NCBI GenBank assembly: GCA_035628335.1
Contig: DASPKA010000110.1
Span: 1 to 13,210 of the forward strand
DNA from: DASPKA01 sp035628335
GTDB taxonomy: Bacteria; Patescibacteriota; Doudnabacteria; UBA920
Length of the DNA: 13,210 bases
Direction of reading: 5' to 3'
Below are positions 1 to 7,220 of the stretch, in pieces. The number at the start of each line of letters is the position of its first letter. Position 1 is the first letter of the stretch. The notes beneath the pieces were generated by a model, which was given only the letters and a program-made list of their open reading frames with translations, was not told the origin of the DNA and ran no database searches. A program made the translations under genes and the position numbers.

Positions 1-247
1 AAAATGGTCCGGATAGGTCAAAAATAATTAACTTTGCTCTTCGTTTTGCAGAAAGAAACTTCAAACCGGTTACATGCTTTATGAATTCCTTGACGACTTT
101 CTCGTTTGGGACACGTTTGGGGCTTACAGTTTGCGGACCTAGAACAATGCTCTTAGGGTACACTACGGAGACCGAACGTATGGTACGTCCTTTCAGCTTA
201 CGGTTAAGCTCCCTTACTACTGTTTCAACTTCAGGTAATTCAGGCAT
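1..247 (-). CDS. mutM: Formamidopyrimidine-DNA glycosylase, N-terminal 82 residues (cut by window edge)
   Basis: The protein begins MPELPEVETV, the hallmark N-terminus of Fpg/MutM, a bifunctional base-excision repair enzyme that removes 8-oxoguanine and formamidopyrimidines from DNA and nicks the backbone by beta,delta-elimination. After Met removal, Pro is the Schiff-base nucleophile and the following Glu is the proton donor; both are present. The stretch KRRAKLIIFDL at residues 68-78 matches the E. coli RRAKYLLLEL segment that carries the conserved catalytic lysine (here K72). About 15 extra residues precede it compared with E. coli. The frame stays open to position 1, so the helix-two-turn-helix and C-terminal zinc finger lie outside the window. 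The ATG has no Shine-Dalgarno sequence; its promoter suggests a leaderless transcript. The gene is divergent from rsh. Confidence 0.93.
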   Translation of the reverse strand, partial: MPELPEVETVVRELNRKLKGRTIRSVSVVYPKSIVLGPQTVSPKRVPNEKVVKEFIKHVTGLKFLSAKRRAKLIIFDLSGPF

Positions 248-253
248 AAAAGT

Positions 254-282
254 AGCGTAAAGCGTAAAGTATAAAGCGTCAA
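254..282 (-). promoter_or_regulatory. Candidate mutM promoter, possibly leaderless
   Basis: Read on the minus strand there is TTGACG (282-277), a 17-base spacer and TACGCT (259-254). The calculated start point, seven bases past the -10 hexamer, is position 247, the A of the mutM ATG. The -35 matches consensus at 5 of 6 positions; the -10 is weak (3 of 6). No Shine-Dalgarno is present, which fits a leaderless mRNA. Confidence 0.45.
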
Positions 283-288
283 GTATAA
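254..288. repeat. Five tandem heptamers between mutM and rsh
   Basis: The divergent promoter region holds five consecutive 7-base units of consensus AGYRTMA (254-260, 261-267, 268-274, 275-281, 282-288). Units 1 and 2 are identical, and so are units 3 and 5. The array covers the candidate mutM promoter and runs into the rsh -10 region, so it may be a regulator-binding array or a slipped-strand tract. Confidence 0.6.
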
Positions 289-297
289 TGGTATACT
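289..297 (+). promoter_or_regulatory. Candidate extended -10 promoter of rsh
   Basis: TGGTATACT is an extended -10 (TGn plus TATACT) with no recognisable -35. It predicts a start near 304 and a leader of about 28 bases before the ATG at 332. A perfect TATAAT at 284-289 is an overlapping alternative. Confidence 0.45.
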
Positions 298-331
298 AAG
301 TAAACAAGCCATCTATAGAGAACCACACCAT

Positions 332-1846
332 ATGGATTTCAACAGTTTCTTGGGGAGCATTCCTCACAAATTCAAAGAGAGTGAAGTCGAAACCTTGCGC
401 AATGCGTTTGAGTTTTGTCTGCGCGCGCACGAAGGACAGAAACGAAAAAGCGGCGAAGACTTCTCAGAGCACCCAATTACTGCTGCAGTTGTCTTGGGTA
501 AGATCTTTCCAGATATTACTACTATTATTGCTACCTTGCTCCACGACATCCCTGAAGACACGACAGTTAAACTTGAAGAAATTCGGTCCGGGTTTGGCGA
601 AGAAGTCGCCAAACTTGTTGATGGCGTTACCAAGCTAGGCAAAGTTCGCCTGCGTAACAGCAAAGACGAAAATTATATTGAAAACCTACGCAAGATGTTC
701 ATTGCCACAAGTCAGGACGTTCGCGTCATTTTAGTTAAACTCGCGGACCGGCTACACAACATGCGAACCCTGCGCGCACTGCCCGAAGACAAACGAAAAA
801 AAATTGCTACTGAAACCCTGGAAATCTTTTCTCCTATTGCAGGAAGGCTTGGTATCGGTACTTGGAAAGACGAGCTAGAAGACCTTTCGTTTGAAATAGT
901 CCACCCCAAAGAATACGCTGCAACTAAAGTGGCACTTGAACAAGAACTCGCCTCGCGGTCAGAAGGTATCCGTGAAATTCAAAAAAAACTCAACTCTATT
1001 CTGCACACTGAAGGCGTCAAGTATACAGAGATTTCTGGGCGTGTTAAACGTCTCTTCTCGCTTTTTCGCAAGCTGAAAAAGTACGATGGTGACATTTCAA
1101 AAATCTATGATATTATTGCTGTACGTATCCTCACACGTTCAACTGCTGACTGCTACGCTGCACTCGGTATAATCCACAAACATTTTCAGCCGGTTCCTGG
1201 GAGAATAAAAGATTTCATTTCTATACCAAAGCCAAACGGGTATAAGTCACTTCATACCACGGTTTTTGACGATGCTGGACGTGTGTTTGAAGTCCAACTC
1301 CGAACAGATCTTATGGATGAAGAAGCAGAGAGAGGTATTGCTGCACACTGGTTTTACTCAGAGTCCGGCAAGGCAGATGCGTTTTTTGAACGGCCTAATA
1401 CAAAGTGGATCAAAGAATTGCGAGCATGGCAAGAAGAGTCACAGAATTCAGAAGAGTTCCTTGAACACTTAAAAATAGACTTCTTTCAAGATCGCATTTT
1501 TGTACTCACACCCCGCGGCGATGTTAAAGATCTACCCAAAGGCGCGAGCGTTATTGATTTTGCTTTTGCCGTACACTCCGACCTGGGCTACCATATGATG
1601 GGTGCGAAAATCAACGGCAAAATGGGGTCCATCTATGACGAACTAAAGCAAGGTGATGTGGTCGAAATTATAAAGTCAAAAAAACCAGTCACTATTTCCC
1701 GTGACTGGCTGGCAGTTTCGCGCTCTTCTTCAGCACGCAGTAAAATTCGCCATTACTTACACGAACATGACCGCGGCATCTTCCAACGAGTCAAAGAACT
1801 CAAACTAGAAGACTTCTCTCTTCCCAAATTCTTCAGGAAGAAATAA
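332..1846 (+). CDS. Bifunctional (p)ppGpp synthetase/hydrolase, short RSH form
   Basis: RelA/SpoT homologue that makes the alarmone (p)ppGpp from ATP and GTP/GDP and hydrolyses it, setting the stringent response. The HD hydrolase domain (about residues 20-175) keeps EHP with H47, the HDIPEDT box (H71, D72) and KLADRLHNMRTL (D138, N143), so hydrolysis should be active. The synthetase domain (about 220-345) has RVKRLFSLFRKL, the GRIKDFISIPKPNGYKSLHT loop (290-309) and EVQLRTDLM (320-328) with its catalytic Glu, followed by AAHWFY. A TGS domain (about 388-450) and the conserved RSSSARSKIRHYL segment follow, and the protein then stops at 504 residues. Full-length Rel/SpoT proteins are about 700-750 residues and add helical, zinc-finger and ACT domains; these are missing, so ribosome sensing is probably altered. 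There is no Shine-Dalgarno before the ATG. Confidence 0.95.
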   Translation: MDFNSFLGSIPHKFKESEVETLRNAFEFCLRAHEGQKRKSGEDFSEHPITAAVVLGKIFPDITTIIATLLHDIPEDTTVKLEEIRSGFGEEVAKLVDGVTKLGKVRLRNSKDENYIENLRKMFIATSQDVRVILVKLADRLHNMRTLRALPEDKRKKIATETLEIFSPIAGRLGIGTWKDELEDLSFEIVHPKEYAATKVALEQELASRSEGIREIQKKLNSILHTEGVKYTEISGRVKRLFSLFRKLKKYDGDISKIYDIIAVRILTRSTADCYAALGIIHKHFQPVPGRIKDFISIPKPNGYKSLHTTVFDDAGRVFEVQLRTDLMDEEAERGIAAHWFYSESGKADAFFERPNTKWIKELRAWQEESQNSEEFLEHLKIDFFQDRIFVLTPRGDVKDLPKGASVIDFAFAVHSDLGYHMMGAKINGKMGSIYDELKQGDVVEIIKSKKPVTISRDWLAVSRSSSARSKIRHYLHEHDRGIFQRVKELKLEDFSLPKFFRKK

Positions 1847-2122
1847 TTATTTTGTAAAAAGTTTATCAAAGGCATCTCGAGCCGGCGCTTCTGTACTAGG
1901 TGTTTCGACTTGCTCACTTCCACCAAATCCTAACGTATTCAAGGTCTGACTGACGTCCTTTTTAGAAGCTCCCCCGCCTCTAGCTTTTGAGGGGGAGACG
2001 TTATTAAAAGGCACCGGGGAAATTTTTTTGATACTCTCTTGCCTTTTTTCTTCTTCGGCTTTGAGACTTTCTTCGTCTAGCCTCCGATATCCTCCCTCGC
2101 CAGGTCTAAAAGTAGTAACCAT
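1847..2122 (-). CDS. Small disordered hypothetical protein (91 aa)
   Basis: I do not recognise this protein. It is highly charged and poor in hydrophobic residues: an N-terminal GEGGYRRLDEES region, a Lys/Glu-rich stretch (about 16-33) that may form a short coiled coil, then a Gly/Ser/Pro-rich tail ending DAFDKLFTK. It has no signal peptide and no membrane segment. It lies 20 bases downstream of ndk on the same strand, so it is probably the last gene of the cyclophilin-ndk unit. Its stop codon directly abuts the stop codon of rsh on the other strand, with no room for an intergenic terminator. The ATG has no Shine-Dalgarno. Support for its being a gene is position, strand and the lack of any competing frame. 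Confidence 0.6.
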   Translation of the reverse strand: MVTTFRPGEGGYRRLDEESLKAEEEKRQESIKKISPVPFNNVSPSKARGGGASKKDVSQTLNTLGFGGSEQVETPSTEAPARDAFDKLFTK

Positions 2123-2142
2123 AACAATTTTTTTATTAATTT

Positions 2143-2637
2143 TTAATAAGCAATAGTGTGCTTTGTGTAGTGAGGGGTATGCCCTAGCAGTTCATCATCT
2201 GAGAACCAGACGGCAATTTCCTGGGCGGCTTCTTCAACAGAAGCAGAGGCGTGAATAAGGTTATATATACCTATTCCCTTGGCATCAGCATGTTTAAATG
2301 ACACATGTGAATAGTCTCCGCGAATAGTACCTGGTGCTGCAGACTTGGGTTCAGTTGTACCAACCATTTTACGTACCAACTCAACTACTTCCACACCTTC
2401 AAGCACCATAGCCACGATTGGACCTGCCATTAGCATTTCCATTACCATGTTGCGCACATGCTCGCCACGACGTCGGGCAAGGTCCTCAGTATAGTGTTTT
2501 GAAGCATGCTCATGTTTTGCCTGGAGCATTTTAAGCCCAGCAATCTTTAAGCCAACGCGCTCAAATCTTTGAATAATTTCACCAACCAATCCGCGGTCAA
2601 TTGCGTCTGGCTTTAACAATATCAAACTTCGTTCCAT
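2143..2637 (-). CDS. ndk: Nucleoside diphosphate kinase
   Basis: Transfers the gamma phosphate from ATP to (d)NDPs through a phosphohistidine intermediate, balancing nucleotide pools. The N-terminus ERSLILLKPDAIDRGLVGEI is typical of the family. The active-site histidine is H129 in NLIHASAS (usual form N-x-x-HGSDS), and GTTEPKSAAPGTIRGDY (93-109) is the conserved substrate-loop segment. At 164 residues it is longer than most bacterial enzymes (about 140-150); part of the extra length is the segment FKHADAKGIGIY before the active site. The replacement of HGSDS by HASAS is unusual but keeps the nucleophile. The gene starts 2 bases after the cyclophilin stop, so the two are co-transcribed. There is no Shine-Dalgarno. 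Confidence 0.95.
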   Translation of the reverse strand: MERSLILLKPDAIDRGLVGEIIQRFERVGLKIAGLKMLQAKHEHASKHYTEDLARRRGEHVRNMVMEMLMAGPIVAMVLEGVEVVELVRKMVGTTEPKSAAPGTIRGDYSHVSFKHADAKGIGIYNLIHASASVEEAAQEIAVWFSDDELLGHTPHYTKHTIAY

Positions 2638-2639
2638 GA

Positions 2640-3530
2640 TTATTTTGTTGAGATTACTGCTTTAGTTATTTGAACTAACTTCTTTGGTGTGCCGTCGTTG
2701 GCTCCAAACTGGCCTGGAGTGATGTCGAGAGCTGCGATCTTGTCTACAGCATCCATCTTACCACTCACCTTTCCAAAGATGGTGTAGTTATGTGGCAACT
2801 GAGGGTTGTCGCCAATCATTATGAAGAACTGAGAGCCGTTCGTGTTTGGTCCACGATTAGCCATTGCGAGCACACCTTTCACATACCCTGTCTTATAACT
2901 TTCAGTCTCTGGGTTCAACTCGTCTTCAAAAGTAGGACCAAAAGCGGAAATCCCACCGCTGCCATTTCCAACCGGGTCCCCACCTTGAATCACAAACCCT
3001 TTTGCGATTCTGTGGAAAGTCAAACAGTCATAGTAGCCAGCATTTATCAAACGCATAAAGTTCTCAACTGTCTTTGGTGCATCTTTCGGAAACAGTTCAA
3101 TTTTTATTTTACCAAAGCCTTTCACATCAAGCGTAGCAAACTTGTACTTAGCAATATCAACTTTGTCAGTCGCGAGCTTTGCTTCGTCAAACTTACGCAT
3201 GCAACCTTCTCGGTTTTCTACTTGCACTGTTGCCGCGGTAGCAGTGCCTGGGTCTGTTACAGTTCCAGCTGGTGCAGCTGGACCAACCATTGCACTATCT
3301 GTTGGAGCTGGAGCTGTATCACTTCCAAGTACCGTTCCTTCATCTGCTGGAGGGGTCAAATCTAACGCTGTTGACGAGTCTGAGCTTGAGAAGTCATCGC
3401 TCACCTGTTCTTCCTGCTGTTCGGCAAGCATGACAGCTTGTTGTTGCTGGTAGTTATAGTAGTAAAACCCGCCTGCTGCAGCCACCACGAGTAGTACTGC
3501 GCTGAGGTATATAGGTAAATTCTTATTCAT
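2640..3530 (-). CDS. Membrane-anchored cyclophilin-type peptidyl-prolyl isomerase
   Basis: Residues 5-25 form a single hydrophobic segment after a short basic start (MNKN), giving an uncleaved anchor or signal peptide. A low-complexity linker rich in Gln, Ser, Ala, Pro and Thr (about 28-105) leads to a cyclophilin domain (about 130-295). Catalytic-region motifs are present: FHRIAKGFVIQGGDP (172-186, with the catalytic Arg R174), MANRGPNTNGSQFFI (223-237) and the IFGKV strand (251-255). The position usually held by the Trp that confers cyclosporin sensitivity lies in DNPQLPHNY, where no Trp is seen. It probably assists folding of exported proteins outside the membrane. It has its own candidate promoter, is followed by ndk after 2 bases, and is separated from comEC by 79 bases. 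Confidence 0.93.
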   Translation of the reverse strand: MNKNLPIYLSAVLLVVAAAGGFYYYNYQQQQAVMLAEQQEEQVSDDFSSSDSSTALDLTPPADEGTVLGSDTAPAPTDSAMVGPAAPAGTVTDPGTATAATVQVENREGCMRKFDEAKLATDKVDIAKYKFATLDVKGFGKIKIELFPKDAPKTVENFMRLINAGYYDCLTFHRIAKGFVIQGGDPVGNGSGGISAFGPTFEDELNPETESYKTGYVKGVLAMANRGPNTNGSQFFIMIGDNPQLPHNYTIFGKVSGKMDAVDKIAALDITPGQFGANDGTPKKLVQITKAVISTK

Positions 3531-3566
3531 ATTTGTCTCTTAATTTAAGGATTTTTACGTATATAA

Positions 3567-3595
3567 ATGATACCACGCTCGCTATAACACGTCCA
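3567..3595 (-). promoter_or_regulatory. Candidate promoter of the cyclophilin-ndk unit
   Basis: On the minus strand TGGACG (3595-3590), a 17-base spacer and TATCAT (3572-3567) are seen, with TGG just before the -10 (extended -10). The predicted start is near 3560, about 30 bases before the ATG at 3530. The hexamer matches are 4 of 6 and 5 of 6. Confidence 0.5.
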
Positions 3596-3609
3596 GTTTC
3601 ATGTCAATA

Positions 3610-5004
3610 CTAAACTGTAGGGGTGTTAGACTCGTCAGAAGAGTCTTTATGTAGGAGCCAAAACAGTAACAAGAGTATATATGCAACTAACGTGAGGTAT
3701 GAGGAAATTGAAATAGGTAGGTATGCGTTTGGTATTTGCCCAAAAAGATGTAAAACCCAAACACATAATGCAAAAAGCTCTGAAAACAAATACCCAAACC
3801 ACACACCTATAAACGGTAACGACGAGAGTAGCGCGAGAAGCATTAACAAGGGGATGACCATAAACATTACCAAGTTGGCTGGGACGGCGATTAAGGAAAA
3901 CCCTGAAAACAAGTATATTTGCAGAGGAATTGTCGCTAGAACAGCGGAAAGTGAGGTTGCAATTTGCAATTTCAATTTTTTTAGTTTTTTTGGTATGCAC
4001 CATAGCCCACTTAAGACAACTGGAGCAAGCAAGATTATCCCTGCACTTGCAATAAAAGAAAACTGAAAAGACGGATTAAAAAGAATAATCTCAGGACTCA
4101 CAAAAACCATTACACAGGCAGCCAACAGAAGCGCATGACCAGCCAAATACATGCGTCCGATGCCAGCACCAATTAAATACACCACCCCCATACAAGTTGC
4201 CCTGACAACGGAAGCAGAGAAACCGGATAACGCACAGTAAATAACTAGAGTAACTGAAAGAATAACCAATGCCCGCTTGCCCCAGCTTCTCCGTATAAAT
4301 ACTAAGGCGGTTAAAATGATAGAGATGTTATAACCTGAAACCGCAAGTACATGACTCAGGCCCGTCACTCTGAATACTTGGATGATGTCAGGGTTAATAC
4401 CACTAGACCCTCCAAACAGAAGCGAGTACGCTACTGTACCAAGCTCTCCTACATTCTGCACGAGCTGCTTTTTTGTCATATTCCGTAAGCTAACTAAGGG
4501 CTGCATGTACCAACAAGACGAAAGGTTACATTTCCGTGAAAGCACCAACACTCTCTGTGCACGCAGCTCTATGAACCTCCCTTGCGAGTGACTCACTACT
4601 CCGGAGAGAAAAATCGTTGCTCCATAGGTGACTTCAGTTGTACCTATAAAACTCACTTTGATGTTATTTGAAAAACCATCAGGGCGAGCAGAAAAAGAAT
4701 TAAATCGTCCATACTCCTCCTGTTCTGAAGTTACAACAGCTATACCCTGGTAACTTTGACCTACATACTGAAGCCATACACTCTGAGAGGAACGTGCTTG
4801 CAAACAGATCGCTCCTATACTCAACGAAACTGCGAATACCGAAATCCGTCTAATCCACAGGGGTCGAGAACAAATGCCAAGACAGGCAAAAACCGCTGCG
4901 CCTATAATTAAGTACAGCGGCTGAATTGCCACAAACCCTGCGACACACACCCCAATCAAGAATCCAACACAGGCATACTGCGTTGCCCTGCCAAGGTTAT
5001 GCAT
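3610..5004 (-). CDS. comEC: ComEC/Rec2-family DNA uptake channel, no nuclease domain
   Basis: Inner-membrane channel protein expected to carry single-stranded DNA into the cytoplasm during natural transformation. Two or three N-terminal membrane segments (about 10-70) precede an extracytoplasmic OB-fold-like region (about 75-160) ending with a Cys pair (C159, C164). The competence domain carries GLSHVLAVSGYNISII (215-230), the family's signature, and GFSASVVRATCM in a later helix; many further hydrophobic helices follow to the end. At 464 residues it lacks the C-terminal metallo-beta-lactamase domain found in full-length ComEC (about 750 residues), so any nuclease must be separate. The ATG overlaps the end of hisS by 8 bases, implying translational coupling; no Shine-Dalgarno is visible. 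Confidence 0.92.
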   Translation of the reverse strand: MHNLGRATQYACVGFLIGVCVAGFVAIQPLYLIIGAAVFACLGICSRPLWIRRISVFAVSLSIGAICLQARSSQSVWLQYVGQSYQGIAVVTSEQEEYGRFNSFSARPDGFSNNIKVSFIGTTEVTYGATIFLSGVVSHSQGRFIELRAQRVLVLSRKCNLSSCWYMQPLVSLRNMTKKQLVQNVGELGTVAYSLLFGGSSGINPDIIQVFRVTGLSHVLAVSGYNISIILTALVFIRRSWGKRALVILSVTLVIYCALSGFSASVVRATCMGVVYLIGAGIGRMYLAGHALLLAACVMVFVSPEIILFNPSFQFSFIASAGIILLAPVVLSGLWCIPKKLKKLKLQIATSLSAVLATIPLQIYLFSGFSLIAVPANLVMFMVIPLLMLLALLSSLPFIGVWFGYLFSELFALCVWVLHLFGQIPNAYLPISISSYLTLVAYILLLLFWLLHKDSSDESNTPTV

Positions 5005-6280
5005 GCTTCAGAAATTCCGCAATTTCACTGAAGGGAACTTCTGTTTGTGTTCTATTATTTAAATTTTTAACTTGAACAGTATTCTTTTGTTTTTCTACCT
5101 CACCCACAATAAGCGCGAACGGTATCTCCAGCTTCTCAGCGTACTTGAATTGCTTTTCTAACTTTTCTGGCTTTAAATACACGTCTACATTTAAACCACT
5201 AGATCGAAGTATAGCTGCGAGCCTTAAATATTCTGCTTCAAGTGAAGGGTCAATATTTAAGACAATACACTTAACAAGGCTTTCAAACTCACCCTGCTCA
5301 ATAGCTATTTCTATAATCCGAGTAATCCCAAGACTTGAACCTACTGCTGGTATTTCTTTATCACTAAAAGATGCAATTAGGCCATCATATCGTCCGCCGC
5401 TGCCTATGGCCAGCGTACCTTTTGGCTCAGTAAAGAACTCCCACACCGTAGCACTGTAATACTCAAGACCACGAGTAATGCCTAGGTCAAAAATCACTCG
5501 TTCGCCAAAGCCTGCTGCTTCCATTCCCTGTAAAATTTTCTTTACATTACTCAGGACTTCCGGGGTAATTGTAACTAAATCTGAAAGTTCGTCTACAGTT
5601 TTACCTTCGCGAATGAATGTAAGCACACGCCTCAGAAGTTCAGTATCTTCTGAAGTAAATCCATAGCTCTCTACCGCATCAGCTGCAAGCTCATCATTCG
5701 TTTTCTTATAGACTTTATCTACCAAGCGCATAAGGCTGATAATCTGTTCAGAGCCCTTGCTGAGTCTTGATGCGAACCCTTCAAAAAGCCTCCTGTCTGA
5801 AATCCTCACCACGCTTCCCGGTAACCCAATTTCTGACAATGCAGTTAAGGTACAAGAGAGCGTTTCTATTTCACCTAGCTCGGTGTCGCTTCCAACGATA
5901 TCTACATCACATTGGTAAAACTCCCGGCTTCGACCACGCTGGGTGTTGTCTGCGCGCCATACCGGCTGAATCTGCGACCGCTTGTATGGTAAGGTAATGG
6001 TATTTATATTCTGAGCCACATACCGCGCCATAGGCACTGTAAGGTCATATCGCAAGGCCACTTCCCTACCGCCATGGTCAGTAAAACTGTAAACAAGTTT
6101 TTCGTCTTCTCCGTACTTGTTCATTAGTATGTCCTTATATTCTAAAGTTGGAGTTTCCAATGGCAAGAAACCGTACCGGGTAAAAACGGTCTTAATCTTG
6201 CTAAATATACGGTCGCGGATAACGCTCTCTTTTCTCCCAAAATCCGCAAAACCCTTTAATGTACGAGGTTCTATAAACAT
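4997..6280 (-). CDS. hisS: Histidyl-tRNA synthetase
   Basis: Class II synthetase that charges tRNA-His. The N-terminal catalytic core has LPLETPTLEY (motif 1 region, 39-48), motif 2 with VWRADNTQRGRSREFYQCD (107-125), the histidine motifs RGLEYY (270-275) and GGRYDG (295-300), and motif 3 GSSLGITRI (314-322). The C-terminal anticodon-binding domain (about 335-427) contains VGEVEKQKNTVQVKNLNNR. Motif 2 with WRADN-RGRSREFYQCDVDIVG is closer to the archaeal/eukaryotic form ([22 protein letters not shown]) than to the bacterial FRYERPQKGRYREFHQ form. The length of 427 residues is normal. The gene is the first of the hisS-comEC pair and has a promoter placed for a leaderless start. Confidence 0.96.
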   Translation of the reverse strand: MFIEPRTLKGFADFGRKESVIRDRIFSKIKTVFTRYGFLPLETPTLEYKDILMNKYGEDEKLVYSFTDHGGREVALRYDLTVPMARYVAQNINTITLPYKRSQIQPVWRADNTQRGRSREFYQCDVDIVGSDTELGEIETLSCTLTALSEIGLPGSVVRISDRRLFEGFASRLSKGSEQIISLMRLVDKVYKKTNDELAADAVESYGFTSEDTELLRRVLTFIREGKTVDELSDLVTITPEVLSNVKKILQGMEAAGFGERVIFDLGITRGLEYYSATVWEFFTEPKGTLAIGSGGRYDGLIASFSDKEIPAVGSSLGITRIIEIAIEQGEFESLVKCIVLNIDPSLEAEYLRLAAILRSSGLNVDVYLKPEKLEKQFKYAEKLEIPFALIVGEVEKQKNTVQVKNLNNRTQTEVPFSEIAEFLKHA

Positions 6281-6286
6281 ATGGTA

Positions 6287-6315
6287 ACTATATTCTATTG
6301 CTCATGTTAAGACAA
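6287..6315 (-). promoter_or_regulatory. Candidate hisS promoter, possibly leaderless
   Basis: On the minus strand TTGTCT (6315-6310), a 17-base spacer and TATAGT (6292-6287) are seen. The start point seven bases past the -10 is 6280, exactly the A of the hisS ATG. No Shine-Dalgarno lies before the ATG. The -10 matches consensus at 5 of 6 positions and the -35 at 4 of 6. Confidence 0.45.
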
Positions 6316-6353
6316 GAATAATACTAGTAGTATAACAGAAAGTTTAGTATCAC

Positions 6354-6382
6354 TGGACAGTATGTAAGAAAGATGGTATAAT
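6354..6382 (+). promoter_or_regulatory. Strong sigma70-type promoter of the 217-aa secreted protein
   Basis: TGGACA (6354-6359), a 17-base spacer and a perfect TATAAT (6377-6382), with TGG before the -10. The predicted start is near 6389, giving a leader of about 50 bases with a purine-rich AGGGGGA (6430-6436) before the ATG at 6440. This is the best promoter match in the window. Confidence 0.75.
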
Positions 6383-6439
6383 AGAGCCATTGTTTCTTGC
6401 TTTGAAACTACTTCTACAAACTTCGACCCAGGGGGAACC

Positions 6440-7093
6440 ATGAACAAAGTACTGATTGGTTGTTTTCTGCTGTTTTTCTTCGTTCAAACTACGTTCGCTC
6501 AGCAAACTTGCGAGCGAGCAAACGTGCAGGGCTCCACGCTTTCCGCTGCCGCACAGTCAACATGCGGTGTTATGATCGAAGGCAGCGCTTCGAGGTATGA
6601 GGGCGGCTCACTCATCGAGTACAGTCCTAACGGGAAGGCTTCAGTCTTCTTCTTAGGGACAAGCTCCGGCGTTCGCAGCGTAGGCACCCGGTTAATGTTA
6701 ACCGACCCGCAGCCTCACCCCTTTTCACTGGGTGTAGTTGCGCGGGTGGACAAGCCGCATGACAGCCATCATACCGGCGGCATGTTACTCGCCGCAGTTA
6801 GAGCTGAAAAAGGTTTTTTGACTATAGACGCCAACCTCGGCGGCGTTTCTGATGGTCTTGTAACCAAGCATTACTCTGCGGTGGACTTCTTCTTTGAGCC
6901 TGCGGTGTTCAAGGAAAAGCTCATCCTTGGGGTGGGTGCTGGGTACAACGGCTTCGAGAAATTGACTGAAGTTGACCTAACCTACATCCTGCATCCGAGG
7001 GTGAGTGTGAATGTCAACATCAAAGTCAACCCCCACAACGGTGAACACATCACCAGCGTGGGAGGAAGCTTCTGGCTTCGCCGTCCCCACTAA
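6440..7093 (+). CDS. Secreted beta-rich hypothetical protein (217 aa), paralogue 1
   Basis: I do not recognise a family. Residues 1-20 are a clear signal peptide (MNK, hydrophobic core, TFA|QQ). The mature part has two cysteines (C24, C42), which could form a disulfide, and then a run of short alternating hydrophobic/polar stretches split by Gly/Asn/Asp turns, as expected for about eight to ten beta-strands. It has no helical membrane segment after the signal. This strand-turn pattern resembles small beta-barrel or beta-sandwich proteins. It shares length, cleavage position, the N-terminal Cys pair and a YxGGxLxxY-like segment with the next gene, suggesting distant paralogy. It has a near-consensus promoter, a Shine-Dalgarno and a downstream hairpin, and so looks like a well-expressed single-gene unit. 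Confidence 0.85.
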   Translation: MNKVLIGCFLLFFFVQTTFAQQTCERANVQGSTLSAAAQSTCGVMIEGSASRYEGGSLIEYSPNGKASVFFLGTSSGVRSVGTRLMLTDPQPHPFSLGVVARVDKPHDSHHTGGMLLAAVRAEKGFLTIDANLGGVSDGLVTKHYSAVDFFFEPAVFKEKLILGVGAGYNGFEKLTEVDLTYILHPRVSVNVNIKVNPHNGEHITSVGGSFWLRRPH

Positions 7094-7095
7094 CC

Positions 7096-7134
7096 AAGTG
7101 TCTTGGTCCCAATGTTGCAGGGACCAAGGCACTT
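7096..7134 (+). terminator. Hairpin after the 217-aa gene, probable terminator
   Basis: Arms 7096-7110 and 7120-7134 pair over 15 bases, with one G-U and a 9-base loop, starting 3 bases after the stop codon. The following tract (TACTTATAG) is poor in T, so termination could be weak; an mRNA-stabilising hairpin is the alternative. Confidence 0.6.
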
Positions 7135-7140
7135 TACTTA

Positions 7141-7169
7141 TAGACACTTCTACTGTGTAATGATATACT
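7141..7169 (+). promoter_or_regulatory. Promoter of the 218-aa secreted protein
   Basis: TAGACA (7141-7146), a 17-base spacer and TATACT (7164-7169), with TGA before the -10 (extended form). Both hexamers match consensus at 5 of 6 positions. The predicted start is near 7176, giving a 45-base leader ending in AAAGGAG before the ATG at 7221. Confidence 0.65.
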
Positions 7170-7220
7170 CATTTTCACAGTTTTTTTATTTCATTTCACC
7201 ACAATATCAAAGGAGACAAG

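Noticed and set aside
2790..3365. 191-residue plus-strand frame opposite the cyclophilin gene
   Set aside because: It is antisense to a clear cyclophilin domain, has a composition unlike a protein and no ribosome-binding site.
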